Source of the DNA: Anaerolineae bacterium
GTDB taxonomy: Bacteria; Chloroflexota; Anaerolineae; Anaerolineales; E44-bin32
Direction: 5' to 3'
DNA length: 57,167 bases
Assembly: GCA_030598885.1 (NCBI GenBank)
Contig: JAUVOZ010000001.1
Location: forward strand, 1 to 57,167
Shown: positions 52,508 to 57,167 of the stretch, piece by piece
How positions within the stretch are numbered: position 1 is the first letter of the stretch
How the letters are laid out: each line of letters opens with the position of its first letter
Notes under the pieces: model-generated
Databases searched by the model: none
Told to the model about the DNA's origin: nothing
Seen by the model: the letters and a program-made list of their open reading frames with translations, nothing else
Program-made: the position numbers and the translations under genes

Positions 52508-52541
52508 ATCGACCAGCCCTATTGTAGGGCTGGTCGATTTC
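52508..52541 (+). terminator. Intrinsic terminator of ftsH
   Basis: ATCGACCAGCCCTA (52508-52521) and TAGGGCTGGTCGAT (52525-52538) form a perfect 14-bp stem with a 3-base loop. TTTCTG follows. It lies between convergent ftsH and the acyl-CoA ligase and may serve both strands. Confidence 0.85.
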
Positions 52542-52584
52542 TGTAACCCATCTGCCGGGGTTATTCCCTGGCGAATGTGAATTG

Positions 52585-54279
52585 CTATCCAGTCTCCTGT
52601 TCCAGGCGTTCCTTCTCTTGGCGCTGTAGCTCCCGTCGCAGGATCTTGCCGATGGTTGTTTTGGGAAGCTCATCGCGGAATTCGACCTGAGTTGGAACTT
52701 TAAACGGTGCTATTCGTTCTTTACACCAGGCTCGGATTTCATCTACGGTTGCTGTTTCGCCATTCTTGAGCACAACCCAAGCCTTAACTGTCTCGCCGCG
52801 ATATGCATCTGGTATCCCTGCCACACCCACTTCGAGCACCTTTGGATTCTCTGCAATGACTTCTTCAACCTCCCGCGGCCAGACCTGGTAACCGCTCGGC
52901 TTTATCAACTCTTTCTTGCGATCTACGATGTAGAAGTAGCCGTCCTCATCCATGCGAGCAATATCACCAGTGAAAAGCCACCCCTCGCGCAGAGCGTTGG
53001 CCGTTTCGGTAGGCATGTTGTGATAACCCTTCATCACCTGTGGGCCTTTGACCACCAACTCGCCTATCTCCCCCGTGCCAAGCACTGTTGTTTCATCCTC
53101 CAGAGATATGATCCTGGCATCCACATCTGGTAGAGGTACGCCAATCGAACCCTCCTTTCTCAACCCCTGAAGCGGGTTGCAGTGGGTGGCGGTAGGCGTT
53201 TCAGATAGGCCATAACCTTCAACTAACTTTCCACCAGTCAGGGACTCGAAGGTCACCTGTGTTTCGCGCATCAACGGAGCCGATCCGGAGATGCACGCTT
53301 TGATTGAGCTCACATCAACCTTCCCGTTGATCACATCCGGATGGTTGTTGATGGCGTTATACATTGCTGGTACGCCCGGGTAAATCGTGGGCCGATGTTT
53401 AGCGATCAAGCCGAGAACATCACCCATATCACGCGGATTGACAGCCAGAGCCAACGAGGCTCCGGCTGAGACACCGAAACTCATTCCAGCAACCATCCCG
53501 TAGACATGGAACATCGGGATCGCCATAAGGACCACCTCGTTCCCAATTTCAATCTCAGGCAAGCATGCGCGGATTTGGAGTGTGTTCGCCACCATATTTC
53601 GGTGAAGAGCCACGGCTGCCTTCGGCACCCCTGTCGTCCCTCCACTGTATTGGAATATGGCCGTATCCTCAGAACCAATGTCCAGCTTTGGTCGATCCTC
53701 CGGGGTGTACTTGGCGAGAAGGTCCTGCAACCAGACATCACCCTCACCCAGCTCAACCCGGTGACCACCTTTCTTCTCCTTGGTCAGTGTGAAAAGGAAG
53801 CTGAGCAAGCCAGGCAATGCTTCTTTAATATTAGTCACCACTACTTTCTTAAGCGCTGTCTTTGGTTGAGCCTCCTTAATGGTCCTGTAGAACATACTCA
53901 TGGCGATCATGATCTCAAGACCGGAGTCGTTGAGTTGGTACTCGATCTCACGACTCTTATAGAGCGGGTTGAAAGCAACAACCACCCCACCCGCCTTCAG
54001 GATGCCATAAAAGGCGATTACGAACTGGGGGATATTGGCCATGCACAGACCGACCGGTGTGCCTTTCTTCACACCTAACTCCGCCAGGCCGGCTGCTAGC
54101 CGGTCGGTCAGAGCGTCCATTTCAGCGTATGTTATAGTTGCCCCCTTGAAGAGGGTACACGGTTTGTCCGGATACTTGCGCGCCGACTCTTCTAGAAAAT
54201 AAAAAAGAGGCACAGAGGGGTAATCGATACTGTGCGGCACACCGGGGTCATAATGCTTTAGCCAAGGACGCTCTGCCAT
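52585..54279 (-). CDS. fadD: Long-chain acyl-CoA synthetase (AMP-binding)
   Basis: This is a 564-residue ANL-superfamily ligase that activates fatty acids to acyl-CoA through acyl-AMP. Motifs: P-loop 'YSGGTTGVPKAAVALHRN', 'EGYGLSETPTATHCNPL', 'GWLFTGDIARMDEDGYFYIV' and the catalytic Lys in 'LPKTTIGKILRREL'. The FadD-like 'GYQVWPREVEEVI' hinge is present. AAGGAGAG precedes the ATG. It is monocistronic here, with its own promoter. Confidence 0.94.
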   Translation of the reverse strand: MAERPWLKHYDPGVPHSIDYPSVPLFYFLEESARKYPDKPCTLFKGATITYAEMDALTDRLAAGLAELGVKKGTPVGLCMANIPQFVIAFYGILKAGGVVVAFNPLYKSREIEYQLNDSGLEIMIAMSMFYRTIKEAQPKTALKKVVVTNIKEALPGLLSFLFTLTKEKKGGHRVELGEGDVWLQDLLAKYTPEDRPKLDIGSEDTAIFQYSGGTTGVPKAAVALHRNMVANTLQIRACLPEIEIGNEVVLMAIPMFHVYGMVAGMSFGVSAGASLALAVNPRDMGDVLGLIAKHRPTIYPGVPAMYNAINNHPDVINGKVDVSSIKACISGSAPLMRETQVTFESLTGGKLVEGYGLSETPTATHCNPLQGLRKEGSIGVPLPDVDARIISLEDETTVLGTGEIGELVVKGPQVMKGYHNMPTETANALREGWLFTGDIARMDEDGYFYIVDRKKELIKPSGYQVWPREVEEVIAENPKVLEVGVAGIPDAYRGETVKAWVVLKNGETATVDEIRAWCKERIAPFKVPTQVEFRDELPKTTIGKILRRELQRQEKERLEQETG

Positions 54280-54329
54280 TTCTTCTTCTCTCCTTACTAG
54301 ATGCTACAAGAACGGCGGATAACCCAACT

Positions 54330-54359
54330 ATTTTATACAACGGAAATGCTGCAAAGCAA
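54330..54359 (-). promoter_or_regulatory. Promoter of the acyl-CoA synthetase gene
   Basis: On the minus strand, -35 TTGCTT (54354-54359) and -10 TAAAAT (54330-54335) are spaced by 18 bases. Confidence 0.5.
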
Positions 54360-54519
54360 AGCGCAGTGATATAATTCCAAGATAACCAGTAATTGAATAG
54401 AAGATTATTACCCACCAATATGTTCTCGACATATGAGGATAAACTACAGCATAGGAAAAAGGATACTTACATCTGATTCCACTTATAAATTCCTACGATT
54501 AAAAGGAGATCCTCTGTAT

Positions 54520-55839
54520 ATGGACAAACCGTCCTTGCCCGGTCACAAAGCAAGAGAGTACATCGATCGAGATAGAAAAGTCATCTCCCCCTCCTACTCA
54601 CGCTTTTATGGATTCATGATGGACCATGGATTGGGGTCTGAGGTATGGGATGTCGATGGCAATCGTTTCATCGACTTCGCCGCGGGAATTGCCGTTTGTT
54701 CGACAGGTCATAGTCATCCGAAAGTCGTTGAGGCTGTTAAACAACAGGCAGATCGTTTCCTGCACATCTCTTCTGACTTTTATCACCCGATATGGATTGA
54801 GTTCTCCGAGCGATTAGCCTCAACCGCTCCGTTCAAGGAACCGGCTCGGATCTTCCTCGGTAACTCAGGCACCGAGGCGGTCGAAGCAGCAATAAAATTA
54901 GCCCGCTATCACTCCGGTCGTCAACAATTCATCGGTTTTTACGGATCATTTCACGGGCGAACACTTGGAGCCCTAGCCTTTACAGCTAGGAAACCTGCCT
55001 ACCGCCATGGTTTCTTACCCCTGATGAACGGTGTGACCCATGTTCCCTTTCCTGATCCTTACCGACCGATCCTTTCATCAAACGACAACGATTACGGTGA
55101 GACGGTTGTCGATTTCATTGAACAGGTTGCTCTGAGTAAGGTTGTGCCACCGGAGGACTGCGCAGCTATCCTCGTCGAGCCTATCCAGGGTGAAGGTGGG
55201 AATGTAGTACCGCCGGATGGCTTCTTCCCCGCCCTGCGACGTTTGTGCGATAAACATGGTATTCTGCTCATCGTTGATGAGGTCCAATCCGGTGTGGGTC
55301 GCACCGGAAAGTGGTGGGCGATCGAGCACTGGGGAGTAGAACCCGACATTGTATGCACTGCTAAAGGGATCGCCTCCGGCCTCCCTTTGGGCGGTATAAT
55401 CGCCCGTGAAAGCCTGATGAATTGGCCTTCAGGTTCTCACGGAAACACGTTTGGTGGCAATCCGATTTCGTGCAGCGCAGGTCTTGCCACCCTGGATTTA
55501 ATCGGAAACGGTATGATGCAAAATGCGGCTGAGGTGGGCGAATACACTCTCGACGCACTGAGTGAGATTCAGGTCCGCCACCCCAGTATTGGTCAAGTCC
55601 GAGGAAAGGGATTGATGATCGGGATCGAATTCGTGAAGGATCGCCAATCGCGCAATCCAGCCAGTGCTCTGCGTGACCGGATCTTAGAACAAGCCTTCCA
55701 ACGCGGATTACTGACTTTGGGCTGTGGCGAAAGTACGATCCGCATCTCTCCACCGCTAAATATCTCTCGAGACTTGATCGATGAAGGTCTGGAGATACTC
55801 GAAATCGCGATCAGCGATGCCGAGGAAGGGTTAGACTAA
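54520..55839 (+). CDS. Class III aminotransferase (GABA/acetylornithine type)
   Basis: This is a 439-residue PLP enzyme. Lys282 in 'CTAKGIASGLPLGG' binds the cofactor, and 'LIVDEVQSGVGRTG' with Asp and Gln contacts the ring. 'FLGNSGTEAVEAAIKLAR' and 'FHGRTLGALAFTARK' are class III blocks. It may be 4-aminobutyrate, acetylornithine or a similar omega-aminotransferase; the length and 'GIASGLPLGGIIARE' favour the GABA group. I chose ATG 54520 because AAGGAG stands 11 bases upstream; the frame extends to 54433 without a ribosome site. It is four bases from the following histidine kinase start. Confidence 0.88.
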   Translation: MDKPSLPGHKAREYIDRDRKVISPSYSRFYGFMMDHGLGSEVWDVDGNRFIDFAAGIAVCSTGHSHPKVVEAVKQQADRFLHISSDFYHPIWIEFSERLASTAPFKEPARIFLGNSGTEAVEAAIKLARYHSGRQQFIGFYGSFHGRTLGALAFTARKPAYRHGFLPLMNGVTHVPFPDPYRPILSSNDNDYGETVVDFIEQVALSKVVPPEDCAAILVEPIQGEGGNVVPPDGFFPALRRLCDKHGILLIVDEVQSGVGRTGKWWAIEHWGVEPDIVCTAKGIASGLPLGGIIARESLMNWPSGSHGNTFGGNPISCSAGLATLDLIGNGMMQNAAEVGEYTLDALSEIQVRHPSIGQVRGKGLMIGIEFVKDRQSRNPASALRDRILEQAFQRGLLTLGCGESTIRISPPLNISRDLIDEGLEILEIAISDAEEGLD

Positions 55840-55843
55840 GGTG

Positions 55844-57167
55844 ATGCTCCCTGATTTCCGCGTTCGCCAACGAGATTACATGCTCGAGATTTCGCGAGTG
55901 ATTACTGAGGAGCTGGACCTCAACCTGGTCCTGACCCGCATCGCCCGTGTTTCTTCCGAATTGCTCGCTGGCCACGCGGGGTTGATCGCACTGCGCGATG
56001 AAGGTGGTGGTTGGCGCATCGCCTCATCTTATGGCATCAACCCTGATTTCCTCAAGAACTTAGAGCCTTTGCTCGCAGATATACCAGACCATGGCGACCC
56101 AGCCATATTCGCCCTTCCTGAGATCAATCGTCGCCTGCAAAGAATCACCGAAGCTGCTTCTGTCGGTTTGTTGACCGGCGTTGGTCTTCCCATGATCGCT
56201 CGTGGAGAAGTCGTCGGTGTGATTTTCGTTTTCCGTTCGTACCGTGGACACTTTTCCGCCGAGGATCGCAGCCTACTTCAATCTTTTGCTTCTCAAGCAG
56301 CCATCGCTACACACAACGCCCGCCTCTATACCGAAGTAGCCAAGCAGAAACAGCACATGGATGCAATTTTGGAATCAGCCGCCGATGGCATCTTCATCCT
56401 CGATCCCAGTTTCCATTTCACTAGGTTCAATCCCGCTTGTTCACGCATAACGGGTTACTCTTCTGAAGAGGTACTCAGCCGCGAACACGCTGAGATCATC
56501 CGTTGGCTTCAACGTGAACCCGGTTTATCGCTTGAGGAGGCTGAGGCAGGCGGCTGGCCGCTTACCTCACAGACGACCCTTTACGTTGAAGGAGACCTGA
56601 TCACTAAAAATAAGGAGGCGATCAGCGTTGGAATTCGCTACGCGCCAACTATATCCTCTGAAGGACCTCTACTCAGTATTGTCGCCAATATGCGAGATAT
56701 CACCAAGTTTCGCGAAGCTGAAGAACTGAAGAATACTTTCATTTCGATTATCAGCCACGAACTACGCACACCTGTGGCTTTGATTAAAGGTTATGTCGGA
56801 ACCCTGCGACGGGAAGATGCCACCTGGGATCCAAACACCGTACGGGATAGCTTGGCGGTCATTGAAGAGGAATCAGACCGGCTAGCAAGCTTGATCGATG
56901 ATTTGTTAGATGCGTCCAGGCTGGCAGCCGGAGCCTTGGCCTTGACTTTATCTGAAGTATCATTGGATCGTCTTGCGCAACGGTTAACGCAACGATTCGC
57001 GACTCAGTCTACTACACACACATTTGATGTCGACTTCCCGCGCAGCTTCCCCCTGATTATTGGGGACGAACAACGACTTACCCAAGTGCTCTCTAATCTT
57101 CTTTCAAACGCGGTTAAATTCTCCCCTGACGGTGGTCGGGTGAGTATTCATGGTCAAGTTCGACCAG
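55844..57167 (+). CDS. GAF-PAS sensor histidine kinase (partial, runs off the right edge)
   Basis: The reading frame is open from GTG 55841 or ATG 55844 to the window end, at least 441 residues. Residues 15-165 form a GAF domain, and residues 180-295 a PAS domain ending in 'NMRDITKFREAEE'. The HisKA region has phospho-acceptor His305 in 'ISHELRTPVALIKGY', and the N box 'QVLSNLLSNAVKFSPDGG' begins the ATPase domain. The rest of that domain is outside the window. No membrane helix is visible in this part, so it is a cytoplasmic sensor. It lies just after the class III aminotransferase. It may signal to the regulators at 45609 or 46415; that is not shown by the sequence. Confidence 0.9.
   Translation, partial: MLPDFRVRQRDYMLEISRVITEELDLNLVLTRIARVSSELLAGHAGLIALRDEGGGWRIASSYGINPDFLKNLEPLLADIPDHGDPAIFALPEINRRLQRITEAASVGLLTGVGLPMIARGEVVGVIFVFRSYRGHFSAEDRSLLQSFASQAAIATHNARLYTEVAKQKQHMDAILESAADGIFILDPSFHFTRFNPACSRITGYSSEEVLSREHAEIIRWLQREPGLSLEEAEAGGWPLTSQTTLYVEGDLITKNKEAISVGIRYAPTISSEGPLLSIVANMRDITKFREAEELKNTFISIISHELRTPVALIKGYVGTLRREDATWDPNTVRDSLAVIEEESDRLASLIDDLLDASRLAAGALALTLSEVSLDRLAQRLTQRFATQSTTHTFDVDFPRSFPLIIGDEQRLTQVLSNLLSNAVKFSPDGGRVSIHGQVRP

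Noticed and set aside
53506..54078. 190-residue + strand frame inside the acyl-CoA ligase gene
   Set aside because: Antisense shadow of conserved ANL-ligase coding sequence.

Overview
The window looks like a chromosomal segment of a Chloroflexota bacterium, probably Anaerolineae-like. This is an inference from gene content: a GT39/Agl23-like transferase fused to NHL repeats, Ser/Thr kinases with a PP2C phosphatase and FHA protein, a caspase-fold peptidase with TPRs, and type 2 IPP isomerase next to a polyprenyl synthase. I cannot confirm the lineage without a search. Genes are dense, many start/stop codons overlap, and GTG or TTG starts are common. There is one tRNA (Leu-GAG). I found no CRISPR array, insertion sequence, integrase, rRNA or phage gene.

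Region by region. (1) 102-11206 is one compact + strand operon: a small membrane protein, a 1714-residue TPR protein, a TPR protein with a C25/caspase-like peptidase domain, a TIM-barrel glycosidase-like protein, an FtsZ whose catalytic T7 loop is altered, a 77-residue protein that resembles the C-terminus of the peptidase protein, and a small membrane protein. This is the best candidate for an undescribed system. (2) 11357-17223 holds an orphan PLP enzyme divergent from a polar amino-acid ABC transporter, then a class V aminotransferase-like protein. (3) 17320-21896 holds tRNA-Leu and a lipid block: plsX, two FabF-type synthases and a membrane protein. (4) 22072-25267 holds an SPFH protein carrying a helix-turn-helix tail with its coiled-coil partner, a Nudix hydrolase and a polytopic membrane protein. 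(5) 25301-32948 is a long minus-strand run: scpB, GT39-NHL, sucC, sucD, a UroD-like protein and rsmD. (6) 33208-40464 holds a G5/propeller lipoprotein, a UDP-glucuronate decarboxylase-like epimerase, a GtrA protein, a ChlI-like AAA+ ATPase, acyl carrier protein, and the isoprenoid pair fni and polyprenyl synthase.

(7) 40545-57167 is a signalling block: a kinase with a PQQ-type propeller, PP2C phosphatase, a DnaJ-VWA fusion, a zinc-ribbon FHA protein, two response regulators, an SH3-like membrane protein, a lipid kinase, a second Ser/Thr kinase with a C-terminal membrane anchor, ftsH, an acyl-CoA ligase, a class III aminotransferase and a histidine kinase cut by the right edge.

Links between genes. 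PlsX, FabF, ACP and the acyl-CoA ligase serve fatty-acid and membrane-lipid synthesis. Fni and the polyprenyl synthase supply isoprenoid lipid carriers that the GT39 and GtrA proteins could use. The kinase, phosphatase, FHA and VWA proteins form a plausible phosphothreonine signalling circuit. Promoters could be placed at several points; they often show a TTGC-type -35 with TATAAT at 16-18 bases.
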